A DNA stretch of 31,963 nt from an uncultured Collinsella sp. (GTDB lineage: Bacteria; Actinomycetota; Coriobacteriia; Coriobacteriales; Coriobacteriaceae), in NCBI GenBank assembly GCA_902494815.1, contig CABUVB010000006.1, positions 1 through 31,963 of the forward strand, in the 5' to 3' direction. The stretch's first letter is position 1. Each line of letters opens with the position of its first letter. The notes below the pieces were generated by a model. The model saw only the letters and a list, made by a program, of their open reading frames with translations. It was not told where the DNA came from and did no database searches. This document shows positions 1 through 7,198 of this stretch, piece by piece. The translations under genes and the position numbers were made by a program.

Positions 1-330
1 AACGGCGGCATCGTCATCAAGGAAGCCGCCAACCAGCACTACTGCACCGATGCCTTTAGCCGCGCGGTGTTCCAGGCCATTTGCGATGACGCCGACGTGC
101 CCACGCAGGCCTTTGCCAACAAGAGCGATATGGCCGGCGGTTCTACCCTGGGCAACCTGTCGAACATGCAGGCGAGCATGCATGCCGTGGACGTGGGCCT
201 GCCGCAACTTGCCATGCACTCGAGCTACGAGACCGGCGGCGTGCGCGACGTGATGAACGCCATCCGCGCTCTCACCGCTTTCTACGAGCGCAACCTAACC
301 ATCAACGGAGCCGAAAGCGTGGAACTCTAA
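1..330 (+). CDS. M18 family aminopeptidase, C-terminal end (partial)
   Basis: The reading frame is open from base 1 to the TAA at 328-330, so only the last 109 residues are present and the start lies upstream. The fragment carries features I recognise from the C-terminal half of M18 zinc aminopeptidases: an NANQ-like segment here reading AANQHYCTD, the SDMAGGSTLG segment, and AMHSSYETGGV, which contains the conserved His near the end that helps bind the dinuclear metal centre. These cytosolic enzymes trim N-terminal acidic or neutral residues from peptides. A hairpin repeat starts 4 bases after the stop and is followed by a T-rich stretch, so it may end transcription. The exact substrate class cannot be judged from this fragment. 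Confidence 0.88.
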   Translation, partial: NGGIVIKEAANQHYCTDAFSRAVFQAICDDADVPTQAFANKSDMAGGSTLGNLSNMQASMHAVDVGLPQLAMHSSYETGGVRDVMNAIRALTAFYERNLTINGAESVEL

Positions 331-333
331 ATC

Positions 334-364
334 CTGCCAAAAAGGGACAGGTTCATTTTGGCAG
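334..364 (+). repeat. GGGACAG hairpin repeat, copy 1
   Basis: CTGCCAAAA (334-342) pairs with TTTTGGCAG (356-364) around a loop containing AGGGACAGG, followed by GTTTTATC. A nearly identical copy lies at 1541-1571 in the same orientation. Directly behind the M18 stop codon it could serve as a rho-independent terminator. Confidence 0.8.
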
Positions 365-443
365 GTTTTATCTGGGCAAATGCCAGTGGCATTGCAAGCC
401 GATAGGGCCCTAAAACGCCGCAGGTCGAATAAAAGTCAGCGAG

Positions 444-540
444 AGCCCGCCGTTTGAGCCAAGGTGCCGTGAAATGAAAAGGCGCTGACCTTCTGGTCGC
501 GCCTTTGAAATTGAACGGCAGATTGGCCAAACGGCGGGCT
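444..540. repeat. Nested inverted repeat in convergent intergenic region
   Basis: AGCCCGCCGTTTG (444-456) is the exact reverse complement of 528-540, and the match extends imperfectly on both sides. Inside it lies a second strong hairpin, AAAGGCGC-T-GACC (478-490) with GGTCGCGCCTTT (495-506) around a 4-base loop. The structure lies between the convergent M18 and hydroxyacid dehydrogenase genes. It could be a bidirectional terminator or a decayed repeat element; no coding sequence is supported. Confidence 0.7.
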
Positions 541-555
541 CGCAGCGTCGGCTCA

Positions 556-580
556 TTACGCCGTTTGTAAAACGGCGTAA
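556..580. terminator. 11-bp hairpin beside the dehydrogenase stop codon
   Basis: TTACGCCGTTT (556-566) and AAACGGCGTAA (570-580) form a perfect 11-bp stem with a 3-base loop. It sits 3 bases past the minus-strand stop codon at 584-586. The plus-strand side is followed by TTCTTAGTGTT, the minus-strand side by no T-run, so termination is more plausible for plus-strand readthrough. Confidence 0.5.
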
Positions 581-583
581 TTC

Positions 584-1519
584 TTAGTGTTCGATCCAGC
601 AGCGCAGGGTCTCGCCCGCCTGCAGGTGACGCAGATTCTCCGCGGCGATGTCGACCACGTTGTTGAGGGTGGCGGCCAGATGGAACCAGCCGGAGACGTG
701 TGGTGTGATGAGCATGTTGGGCGCATCCCACAGGGGGCTTGTCGCAGGCAGCGGCTCGGGATCGGTGACGTCGACCGCGGCGCCGGCGAGACGTCCCGAC
801 TCCAGAGCGGCAGCCAAATCGTCGGCAACCACAAGATCGCCGCGGCCGCCGTTGGCAAAGAAGGCGCCCGGCTTCATCGCGGCGAAGAACTCGGCGTTTG
901 CCAGGCCGCGGGTCTCGGGTGTGCTCGGCATAAAGGATGCGACGACGTCGGCTTCGGCCAAGCGCTCAGACAGGGCATCCATGCCGTCCATGTCCTCAAA
1001 CACAATGGGGTAGACGAGCGGATGGCGCTTGATGCCGCGGACGTGCGCACCCATGCTGCGGCAGAGCGTGGCGAAGTGGCCGCCGATATCGCCCGCGCCC
1101 AGCACCAGCACGTTGGCGTTTTTGAGCGAGGTAACCGGGCCCAAATCCTCCCAGCGATGCTCGCGCTGCAAGTCGTGATAGCCGGGCAGGCGCTTCATCA
1201 TAGACAGCACCATGGCAAACATGTGCTCGCTTACGGCCTGGCCGTAGGCGCCCACCGAGCAGGACAGTTTGGCGTGGGCCGGTACGGTGCCGGCGGCAAG
1301 GTAGTCGTCATAGCCAGCGGTCTGCAATTGCAACAGCTGGAGATGTTCGCATGCCGTGAGCATGTCAGGGTCTATGTTGCCCAAGATCACGTCGGCGTCG
1401 GCGACCTGCTCACGCGTGACGGCATCGGCGCTCGTGTAGATAAAGTCCTCGCCCGGAGCGCTCGACTCAAGAATTGCGCGGTGACGGTCGTTGACGGGCA
1501 GCAAAACCAGGATGTTCAC
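584..1519 (-). CDS. D-isomer-specific 2-hydroxyacid dehydrogenase
   Basis: A 311-residue NAD-dependent oxidoreductase that interconverts a 2-hydroxyacid and a 2-oxoacid. The Rossmann motif reads VLVLGAGDIGG. The catalytic triad typical of the family is visible: Arg in NGGRGDLV, Glu in DVTDPEPLP, and His in TPHVSGW. I chose the GTG at 1519 because AGAGGA precedes it at good spacing. Upstream in-frame codons run into the hairpin repeat at 1541-1571 and are unlikely to be translated. The length fits the family (about 310-330). The substrate is unknown; phosphoglycerate dehydrogenase is unlikely because there is no C-terminal regulatory domain. The gene stands alone between two same-orientation copies of the GGGACAG hairpin repeat. 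Confidence 0.88.
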   Translation of the reverse strand: MNILVLLPVNDRHRAILESSAPGEDFIYTSADAVTREQVADADVILGNIDPDMLTACEHLQLLQLQTAGYDDYLAAGTVPAHAKLSCSVGAYGQAVSEHMFAMVLSMMKRLPGYHDLQREHRWEDLGPVTSLKNANVLVLGAGDIGGHFATLCRSMGAHVRGIKRHPLVYPIVFEDMDGMDALSERLAEADVVASFMPSTPETRGLANAEFFAAMKPGAFFANGGRGDLVVADDLAAALESGRLAGAAVDVTDPEPLPATSPLWDAPNMLITPHVSGWFHLAATLNNVVDIAAENLRHLQAGETLRCWIEH

Positions 1520-1540
1520 AAGCAGTCCTCTCCGCTCGAC

Positions 1541-1571
1541 CTGCCAAAAAGGGACAGGTTTATTTTGGCAG
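1541..1571 (+). repeat. GGGACAG hairpin repeat, copy 2
   Basis: CTGCCAAAA (1541-1549) and TTTTGGCAG (1563-1571) form the same stem as copy 1; the loop differs by one base (TTTA instead of TTCA next to the right arm). It lies immediately upstream of the minus-strand dehydrogenase, so the two copies bracket that gene as direct repeats. Confidence 0.8.
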
Positions 1572-1601
1572 GTTTTATCAGGCAAAACGTTCAAATAAAA
1601 A

Positions 1602-1640
1602 CGCCGGATGCAAGACGAGCGTGCCCGTCAGCATCCGGCG
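1602..1640 (-). terminator. Rho-independent terminator of map
   Basis: CGCCGGATGC (1602-1611) pairs with GCATCCGGCG (1631-1640), with a further GACG/CGTC pairing inside the loop. Read on the minus strand, the stem is followed by GTTTTTATTTG, a clear T-tract. It lies 10 bases past the map stop codon. Confidence 0.85.
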
Positions 1641-1649
1641 CATCCACGG

Positions 1650-2537
1650 CTACCAGCTCAGCAGCTCGTAACCGTCCTCGGTCACCACGAGCTGTACCTC
1701 GCACTGGGCCGAATCGCTGCCGTCCTTGGTGCGCACGCACCAGCCGTCGCCCTTGCTGATTTTGATGTCGGGCGCTCCGGCATTGACCATGGGCTCGATG
1801 GTAAAGACCATGCCCGGAGCCATGATGGTGTCCACATCGGGCGCCTCGGTGGTGAAGCCCACAAACGGGTCCTCGTGGAACTCCTTACCGATGCCGTGTC
1901 CACCGTACTCGCGCACCACGCTAAAGCCGGCGTCCTCGACCGTCTTTTGTACGGCCTCGGCCATAACGGACAGCGGCAGCCATGGCTTGACGGCCGCCAG
2001 GCCCGCCTCCACGCTGGCGCGGGTGACGTCGACAAGACGCTGGCGCTCGGCAGAGACTTCGCCGATGCAGAACATGCGGCTCGAGTCGCTATAGTAGCCG
2101 TCCAAGATCGTGGAGCAGTCCACGTTGATGATATCGCCCTCGTGCAGCACGTCCGTATCGCAGGGGATGCCGTGACAGACGACGTCATTGATCGAGGTGC
2201 ATACGCTCTTGGGGTAGCCCTCGTAGTTGAGGTCTGCCGGCGTGCCGCCGTGCTCGACGGTGTAGTCGTAGATCATCTGGTCGATCTGGTTGGTGGTCAT
2301 GCCCGCGGCGATGTGCTCGCCTACGTAGTCGAGCACGCCCACGTTGATGGCGGCCGAGCGCTTGATGCCCTCGATATCGGCGGGCGTCTTGTAGAGCGTG
2401 CGGGGCAGGACCTCCCAGCCCTCTTCCCACAGGCGCTCGAGGCGCTCGTCGAAGGCGCTATGACATTTCTTATATTTTTTGCCGCTGCCGCACCAGCAAG
2501 CGTCGTTGCGGCCAGGCACGGGTCCATTGTCAAACAT
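1650..2537 (-). CDS. map: Type I methionine aminopeptidase with N-terminal SEC-C zinc motif
   Basis: A 295-residue enzyme that removes the initiator methionine from nascent proteins. Residues 9-25 hold a SEC-C-type zinc motif (RNDACWCGSGKKYKKCH), as in the longer MetAP Ia variants of actinobacteria and some firmicutes. The pita-bread catalytic domain follows, with metal ligands recognisable in INVDCS, YYSDSSRMF, GHGIGKEFHEDP and FTIEPM. The ATG at 2537 is preceded by AAGGAAG. A -10-like TATACT sits at 2563-2568 on the minus strand without a convincing -35. The gene appears monocistronic, with its own terminator. Confidence in function is high because all catalytic segments are intact. Confidence 0.96.
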   Translation of the reverse strand: MFDNGPVPGRNDACWCGSGKKYKKCHSAFDERLERLWEEGWEVLPRTLYKTPADIEGIKRSAAINVGVLDYVGEHIAAGMTTNQIDQMIYDYTVEHGGTPADLNYEGYPKSVCTSINDVVCHGIPCDTDVLHEGDIINVDCSTILDGYYSDSSRMFCIGEVSAERQRLVDVTRASVEAGLAAVKPWLPLSVMAEAVQKTVEDAGFSVVREYGGHGIGKEFHEDPFVGFTTEAPDVDTIMAPGMVFTIEPMVNAGAPDIKISKGDGWCVRTKDGSDSAQCEVQLVVTEDGYELLSW

Positions 2538-2589
2538 GGCTAACTTCCTTTCATTCGCAGCTAGTATAGCCCACTCACGCGTCCATAAA

Positions 2590-2656
2590 AGTTGCGGTGA
2601 TATAGTTCCGATTTAAGCGGTTTAACAGCACAAATAGGAACTATATCACCGCAACT
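2590..2656. repeat. Intergenic inverted-repeat element A (20-bp perfect arms)
   Basis: The 20 bases at 2590-2609 are the exact reverse complement of 2637-2656, separated by 27 bases; ATTT (2611-2614) and AAAT (2632-2635) add inner pairing. The arm includes GGTGATATAGTTCC. On the minus strand the stem is followed by TTTTATGG, so it could terminate the radical SAM gene upstream. The arms are far more perfect than a terminator requires. Confidence 0.85.
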
Positions 2657-2697
2657 GATGGGGCGGGATGGCGGGCACTAGCTGCTGCGTGGTTTTG

Positions 2698-3474
2698 CTA
2701 GTAGCTCACCTGGCAGGGAATGCCGAGGGCGCGCACGCGTGCGGCGATTGTGTCGAGCACCTCGGGCGCCGCTTTGGCAAGGCCGGCGACCGGTGTCTCG
2801 CGCGCTACCGTGTAGATGGTCGCTTCTTGTGGGCGAATGCGCTCGAGCGCCGCGAGCCAGGGGGCAACGTGCTCCTCGCCGGTGTTGTCGATGAGCTTGC
2901 CCCGATACTCGCCGCTCAAAAACATCGTCTGGATAATGACGTGGCCGTTAAAGCTCGCGAACGTCTCGATCTGATGCTCCACATCGTAGGGGCCAACGGG
3001 TTGATCGAGCAGCTGGATAAATGCCGGGTCGATCGTATCGAGCTTGAGGATGTTGTCGTCGACCATCATGAGCGCGTCGTGCACTTCGGGGCGGTCGGCG
3101 CGCGTGCCGTTGGAGAGCACGGCGATCTTGGAGTTTGGAGCAAGCTCGTCGCGCAGCGCGACAGCGCCGGCGATGGCCTGCGGAAACTCCGGTGCGGCGG
3201 TGGGCTCGCCGTTGCCGGCAAACGTGATTACATCGGGCAGGTCACCTTCGACTGCCATCTCGCGCAATTTGGCCTCCAGGGCGTCGAGCACCACGGCAGC
3301 CGTGTTATACGATTCGTGGCAGGGGCGCTCGGCATTGAGACCGTTCTCGCAGTAGATGCAGTCGAACGTGCAGATTTTGCCGCTGGCCGGCATCATGTTG
3401 ACGCCGAGCGAGAGACCAAGGCGACGGCTGCGAACGGGCCCAAAGATGGGGCTGGCATTTAGAAACGTAGACAT
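2698..3474 (-). CDS. Radical SAM protein (COG0731-like)
   Basis: A 258-residue radical SAM enzyme. The cluster motif CX3CX2C reads CTFDCIYC. It is followed by ENGL, and a glycine-rich segment TFAGNGEPT matches the SAM-binding GGE-type motif. These enzymes bind a [4Fe-4S] cluster and generate a 5'-deoxyadenosyl radical; the substrate here cannot be inferred. It resembles the wybutosine-synthesis-like COG0731 group in its N-terminal FGPVRSRRLGLSLGVN segment, which I recognise from that family. I chose the ATG at 3474 because GAGGAG precedes it. The longer in-frame start at 3510 has no ribosome-binding site and adds an unrelated 12 residues. Confidence 0.85.
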   Translation of the reverse strand: MSTFLNASPIFGPVRSRRLGLSLGVNMMPASGKICTFDCIYCENGLNAERPCHESYNTAAVVLDALEAKLREMAVEGDLPDVITFAGNGEPTAAPEFPQAIAGAVALRDELAPNSKIAVLSNGTRADRPEVHDALMMVDDNILKLDTIDPAFIQLLDQPVGPYDVEHQIETFASFNGHVIIQTMFLSGEYRGKLIDNTGEEHVAPWLAALERIRPQEATIYTVARETPVAGLAKAAPEVLDTIAARVRALGIPCQVSY

Positions 3475-3610
3475 AGGTAAAAGCTCCTCAAGACAATTAA
3501 CCTTAAGCATAGCATCGGCTCCAACGTATGGTCTGGGCTTGTGCTTTGCGGGTTTCGTTTTTTAACTCTGCCTTCGATGCCGCGTCATGAAAGGTATCGG
3601 GTCGGGTACA

Positions 3611-3624
3611 GTTAATCTGTTAAC
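3611..3624. promoter_or_regulatory. Dyad upstream of the alpha/beta hydrolase
   Basis: GTTAA-TCTG-TTAAC is a 5-4-5 inverted repeat 76 bases upstream of the hydrolase start. It has the size of a repressor operator, but no promoter could be placed convincingly around it. The rest of 3475-3699 shows no gene. Confidence 0.3.
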
Positions 3625-3699
3625 AAGGCGTAAGGAAATGCGGGTCCATCCAACCGTACCGATGTACAACTGGATGGGCGTTGATGATGGGGGCACAAC

Positions 3700-4497
3700 A
3701 TGGAATTTACGGTCGAGAATGCGGGCACCACGATCGCCTGCCGCGAGTATGCCGGCCCGGTTGCATCGTCCGATGCACCCGCCTTGGTGTGCGTGCACGG
3801 TGCGTGCGTCGACGGCGTCTTTTTTGATGCCATCGCCCGCGAGCTCGCCTGTGACTATCGCGTCATCGCCTACGATCGCCGCGGTTGCGGCGAGAGCGGC
3901 GACGCTGCAGACGGACGCTACGACCTCGCTGCCCAGGCCGCCGACCTGCAGGCTGTTATCGAGCATATTGGCGCTCCGGCAAACGTGCTCGCGCACAGTG
4001 CCGGTACGTTGGTGGCCCTGGAGCTTCTCCGTGCAAACCCCGCCATAATCTCGCGTGCGATTCTGCATGAACCCGCCGTGACGGATGAGGGCGCCGGCCT
4101 GGGTGCGGCCCCGGTTTTGCTCGAGATGATCGCCGCGGGAAAGGTCTCCAGGGCATTGCGGGCCTTCCTGGGCGCCATCGGCGATTCGGACCCTGAGGCC
4201 CCCAAGTTAACCGAGGCAGAAGCTAAGCATGCTCTGCGCAACGGCCGCAGTTTCATGGCAAACGAATACGGGATTACTATGACCTGCGTTCCCGATTGGG
4301 ATAGCGTTCGCGCGTCGAAAACGGTGGCCGCCGTGCTCCTGGGTGAACTCTCGATTGGCACGCCCCGCGAGGCGGGCACGAGGATGGCGGCTGAGCTTTT
4401 GGACTGTCCACTCGTAATGGTTCCCGGCGCGCACAACGGCCTGCGCGATCGCCCGGCAGCGGCTGCCCAGACTGTCCGTGGCATCCTAGGGCTCTAG
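3700..4497 (+). CDS. Alpha/beta hydrolase
   Basis: A 265-residue cytosolic protein of the alpha/beta hydrolase fold with no signal peptide. An oxyanion-hole-type segment CVHGACVDG appears near residue 30, and YDRRGCGESG follows strand 4. The nucleophile elbow is AHSAGT, so Ser is the likely nucleophile in a slightly atypical G/A-x-S-x-G. A late His in GAHNGLRDRP fits the catalytic histidine. The family covers esterases, lipases, haloperoxidases and C-C hydrolases, and nothing here fixes the substrate. The start at 3700 is preceded by a G-rich run (GGGGG) at suitable distance. It stands alone between divergent and intergenic regions. Confidence 0.85.
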   Translation: MEFTVENAGTTIACREYAGPVASSDAPALVCVHGACVDGVFFDAIARELACDYRVIAYDRRGCGESGDAADGRYDLAAQAADLQAVIEHIGAPANVLAHSAGTLVALELLRANPAIISRAILHEPAVTDEGAGLGAAPVLLEMIAAGKVSRALRAFLGAIGDSDPEAPKLTEAEAKHALRNGRSFMANEYGITMTCVPDWDSVRASKTVAAVLLGELSIGTPREAGTRMAAELLDCPLVMVPGAHNGLRDRPAAAAQTVRGILGL

Positions 4498-4647
4498 CAG
4501 CCGTAAAAATCAAAACAGCCTTCACCCGCAAACGTTTCGGCCGTGTTAACAAATGTGCTCAAAACCTCACGTCTACGGTTTCAATCGCGTCGTCTGCCAA
4601 CTCATAAAAAAGTAGCAGCATTCACGTGCTTACCTGCATCGGCAAGG

Positions 4648-4663
4648 TGTTACCCTTGTAACA
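4648..4663. promoter_or_regulatory. 16-bp dyad in the signalling-gene promoter region
   Basis: TGTTAC-CCTT-GTAACA is a perfect 6-4-6 inverted repeat 46 bases before the start of the GGDEF/REC/HD-GYP gene. It is the only strong dyad in 4498-4708, a stretch with no gene. It is a candidate operator; the protein binding it is unknown. Confidence 0.4.
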
Positions 4664-4708
4664 TTTGGAACCCATCGCTACCATGCGAAACTATCGAAAG
4701 GGCCCCAT

Positions 4709-6589
4709 ATGCTCAATAATCACGAGGTCAATCTAACCGACGAGGAGGCTGCCGCCGAGGTCGCCCGCGTCGCGAAGACCTACCCCGTGGTGCGTTTGCT
4801 GTCGGCCGATCAGATTAAGAGCGAGCCTAGCTGCTTGCTTGCCGGCGATCGCTGCCCTTGTCTGCGTCAGTCGAGCCTTGAGGCCTTGGCAGACTCCGAT
4901 GAGGTGTCGGAGCAACTGCTCAACGATGGTGTTGAGTACCGCGCCCGTCTGCGCCCTCTAAAGGTCGAGGGCGAGCCTCATGTCTTGCTGATGGTGCGTC
5001 CGATCGATGGACAAGAGGCTGCAGAAGAGGACCTTGTCTACACCGACGTGCTGACGAGTGTGCGCAATCGCCGATATTACGAGGAAAAGCTTCGTGGTGC
5101 CCGCATGAATGCCGGCGTTGCGATGATTGACCTTGATGATTTTAGGGCCTTCAACGATACGTGTGGCCGTCATGCCGGCGACCTTGCACTCGGTGCTGTG
5201 GCGACAGCCATACGCAGCGGAATTCGTTCGACTGACGGGCTTGTGCGCTATGGCTGCGACAAGTTTGTGGTCGTCATGCCCAATATTCCCTCCGATGACT
5301 TCGCCCGTCGCCTGCATCAGGTATCCGAAGCCGTTCATTCCACGATTATTCCGGGCCATGAGTACGTGAGCTTGACGGCATGTGTTGGTGGCGTTCGCAT
5401 TCATGGCGAGACGGTCGATGAGGGCGTTGGCCGCGCTGTCCAGTTATTGAGCCGCGCTAAGGCAAAAGCCGGTACGGTCGTGACCGATGCCGATTCCATC
5501 GAGGCCTTCCAAAGCGAAAAACCTTCGGTGCTTATTGTCGATGACTCCGAGATGAACCGAGCCATTCTCAACGAGATGCTCAAGGACGAGTATTGCATCC
5601 TCGAGGCCGACAACGGTCGTACGGCGCTCGATATGGTCGACCGCTATGGCGATGAGCTGTCGCTCGTGCTGCTGGATATTGTCATGCCGGGCATAAGCGG
5701 CTTTGAGGTGCTGGCCGGTCTGTCGCGCCGATCGGGTATCGACAATCTGCCTGTCATCATGATTTCGAGCGAAGATTCCGATGATATGGTTCTGCGCGCG
5801 TACGAGCTGGGCGCCTCGGACTATATCAACCGCCCGTTTGACTCCCGTGTCGTGCGCCGCCGTGTAAGCAACACCATCCGCCTATACGCCAAGCAGCGCC
5901 GCCTGACGAACCTGCTGTCCCAGCAGTACAACGAGCGCGTCAAGAACAGCCGCATGCTCATCGACATCATGGCCGGCGTCATGGAGCTTCGCAACGGCGA
6001 GAGCGGCAGGCACGTTACGAATATCGAAAAGCTGACCGAGCTGCTGCTTGGCTGTCTGGTCCAGCGTGACGGCACGATCTCCCTCGACAATGAGGAACGC
6101 TCCACGATCGCCCTGGCTTCGGCGCTGCACGATATCGGCAAGATGTCGATTGACGATGCGATTCTCAACAAGCCCGGACGCCTTACGCCCGAGGAGTTCG
6201 AGATTATGAAGACGCATACCACGATCGGTGCCGACATACTGCGTGAGCTGGGTAGCCATCACGCCGGCAATGCGCTTATGGAATATGCGTACCAGATTGC
6301 GCGTTGGCATCACGAGCGCTGGGACGGCAAGGGTTATCCCGATGGCCTTAAGGGCGACGATATCCCCATCGCCGCGCAGGCGGTCTCGGTGGCTGACGTG
6401 TACGATGCCCTGACGAGCGTGCGCGTGTACAAGGACGCTATCCCGCACGAGGAGGCGATCCAGATGATCCTGGACGGTAAGTGCGGCACCTTTAACCCGC
6501 TGCTGCTCGATTGTCTGCTCGAGGTGCAAGACCAAATTGCCGAGACGTTGGCACGCCCCGCTGACGTCGTTGCGTTTCCCACGATTTAG
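4709..6589 (+). CDS. Degenerate GGDEF - receiver - HD-GYP signalling protein
   Basis: A 626-residue cytosolic protein without membrane segments. Residues about 110-265 form a diguanylate-cyclase-like domain whose signature reads GCDKF (182-186) instead of GGDEF, so synthesis of cyclic di-GMP is unlikely. Residues about 275-390 are a response-regulator receiver (VLIVDDSEMNR) with the phospho-acceptor Asp at 323 in LLDIVMPG. Residues about 430-615 are an HD-GYP phosphodiesterase domain with H474-D475 in HDIGK, and HHERWDGKGYP with GYP at 542-544, all intact. I infer a phosphorelay-controlled cyclic-di-GMP hydrolase whose GGDEF part may sense GTP or act structurally. The frameshifted Hpt gene follows 24 bases later, probably once its phosphotransfer partner. 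Confidence 0.9.
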   Translation: MLNNHEVNLTDEEAAAEVARVAKTYPVVRLLSADQIKSEPSCLLAGDRCPCLRQSSLEALADSDEVSEQLLNDGVEYRARLRPLKVEGEPHVLLMVRPIDGQEAAEEDLVYTDVLTSVRNRRYYEEKLRGARMNAGVAMIDLDDFRAFNDTCGRHAGDLALGAVATAIRSGIRSTDGLVRYGCDKFVVVMPNIPSDDFARRLHQVSEAVHSTIIPGHEYVSLTACVGGVRIHGETVDEGVGRAVQLLSRAKAKAGTVVTDADSIEAFQSEKPSVLIVDDSEMNRAILNEMLKDEYCILEADNGRTALDMVDRYGDELSLVLLDIVMPGISGFEVLAGLSRRSGIDNLPVIMISSEDSDDMVLRAYELGASDYINRPFDSRVVRRRVSNTIRLYAKQRRLTNLLSQQYNERVKNSRMLIDIMAGVMELRNGESGRHVTNIEKLTELLLGCLVQRDGTISLDNEERSTIALASALHDIGKMSIDDAILNKPGRLTPEEFEIMKTHTTIGADILRELGSHHAGNALMEYAYQIARWHHERWDGKGYPDGLKGDDIPIAAQAVSVADVYDALTSVRVYKDAIPHEEAIQMILDGKCGTFNPLLLDCLLEVQDQIAETLARPADVVAFPTI

Positions 6590-6613
6590 TTTGACCAAAG
6601 GAGTTTTTAATCC

Positions 6614-6968
6614 ATGATTTCCATGCGTGAGGCGTATGAGAAGATCGGCGCTAATTATGATGACGCGTGCGCTCGGCGGATGCTCGTCTCCTGTCGCCCG
6701 CTTTGCCCTCAAGTTTTTGGATGACGAGAGCATGGACAAACTGGAAGCTGCCATGGCGGCAGGAGACGCCGAAGGTGCGTTTATGGCAGCGCACACGCTC
6801 AAGGGCGTGAGCCAGAACCTGGGATTCGATAATCTGTACGAGCCGGCGGTTGTGGTGACCGAGGCACTGCGTGGTGCCGATGCCGTTGACGGCGCTCGCG
6901 AGGGGATGCATGCGCTGCAGCAGCAATATGCGGCTACGATGTCGGCCCTGCGCGAAGCGGCTGAATAA
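6614..6968 (+). pseudogene. Hpt phosphotransfer protein gene, frameshifted
   Basis: From the ATG at 6614 (AAAGGAG upstream) the frame reads MISMREAYEKIGANYDDACAR, a typical Hpt N-terminus, then stops at 6722-6724. The rest of the domain continues in the +1 frame: VARFALKFLDDES, then AAHTLKGVSQNLGFDNLYEP with the phosphorylatable His, ending at TAA 6966-6968. Around 6672-6682 the DNA reads GCTCGGCGGA. Restoring one CTCGG unit (GCTCGGCTCGG) would rejoin the frames as CARLGG, so a 5-bp slippage deletion fits. A GTG at 6627 opens the second frame for 113 residues, but it lacks a ribosome-binding site and has an implausible N-terminus. Sequencing error or programmed frameshifting are alternatives. 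Confidence 0.72.
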
Positions 6969-6992
6969 GAGCTTGCGAGCCTTGATGACTAT

Positions 6993-7086
6993 GAGAGTGG
7001 ATAATCTCCCGTTTTAGGCCCGGTGGTGGCCTCGAAGTGGGAGATTATCCACTCTCGTTCGATACGTGTCCAAAAATCCACTCTCA
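6993..7086. repeat. Intergenic inverted-repeat element B with a third partial arm
   Basis: The 18 bases at 6993-7010 are the exact reverse complement of 7039-7056, separated by 28 bases that contain an inner AGGCC/GGCCT pair (7016-7020/7028-7032). A third partial copy, ATCCACTCTC, occurs at 7077-7086. The element lies between the Hpt gene and the RiPP island. No ORF of note lies in 6969-7198. Confidence 0.85.
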
Positions 7087-7145
7087 CCCCTTCTGATTAG
7101 TGAATGGGCTATGCGCACTGGCGGGGCTTTCCGCATGCAATCAAT

Positions 7146-7177
7146 ATCGTTGTTCGATAAACTGTTCGAATAACGAT
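7146..7177. promoter_or_regulatory. Operator-like dyad upstream of the DUF2975/XRE pair
   Basis: ATCGTTGTTCGAT (7146-7158) and TTCGAATAACGAT (7165-7177) are inverted copies matching at 11 of 13 positions, ending 21 bases before the DUF2975 start. A weak promoter (TTGTTC at 7150, AACGAT at 7172) would overlap it. The half-site AACGATA recurs at the precursor promoter, so autoregulation by the XRE protein is plausible but inferred. Confidence 0.45.
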
Positions 7178-7198
7178 AGAGTCGATGAGGGTGAGTGT

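Noticed and set aside
587..2543. Long plus-strand open frames opposite the dehydrogenase and map (587-1759, 1608-2543)
   Set aside because: Shadow frames of GC-rich minus-strand genes whose catalytic motifs are clear; the shadow proteins show no domain.
6993..7056. Replication origin or DnaA boxes in element B
   Set aside because: The arms contain TTATCCACT, one base from the DnaA box, but this is explained by the two inverted copies. There is no dnaA/dnaN, cluster of boxes or AT-rich unwinding region nearby.
7100..7198. 33-residue Cys-containing extension of the DUF2975 protein, or a separate peptide
   Set aside because: The start lacks a ribosome-binding site and the stretch holds the operator-like dyad; it reads as promoter DNA.
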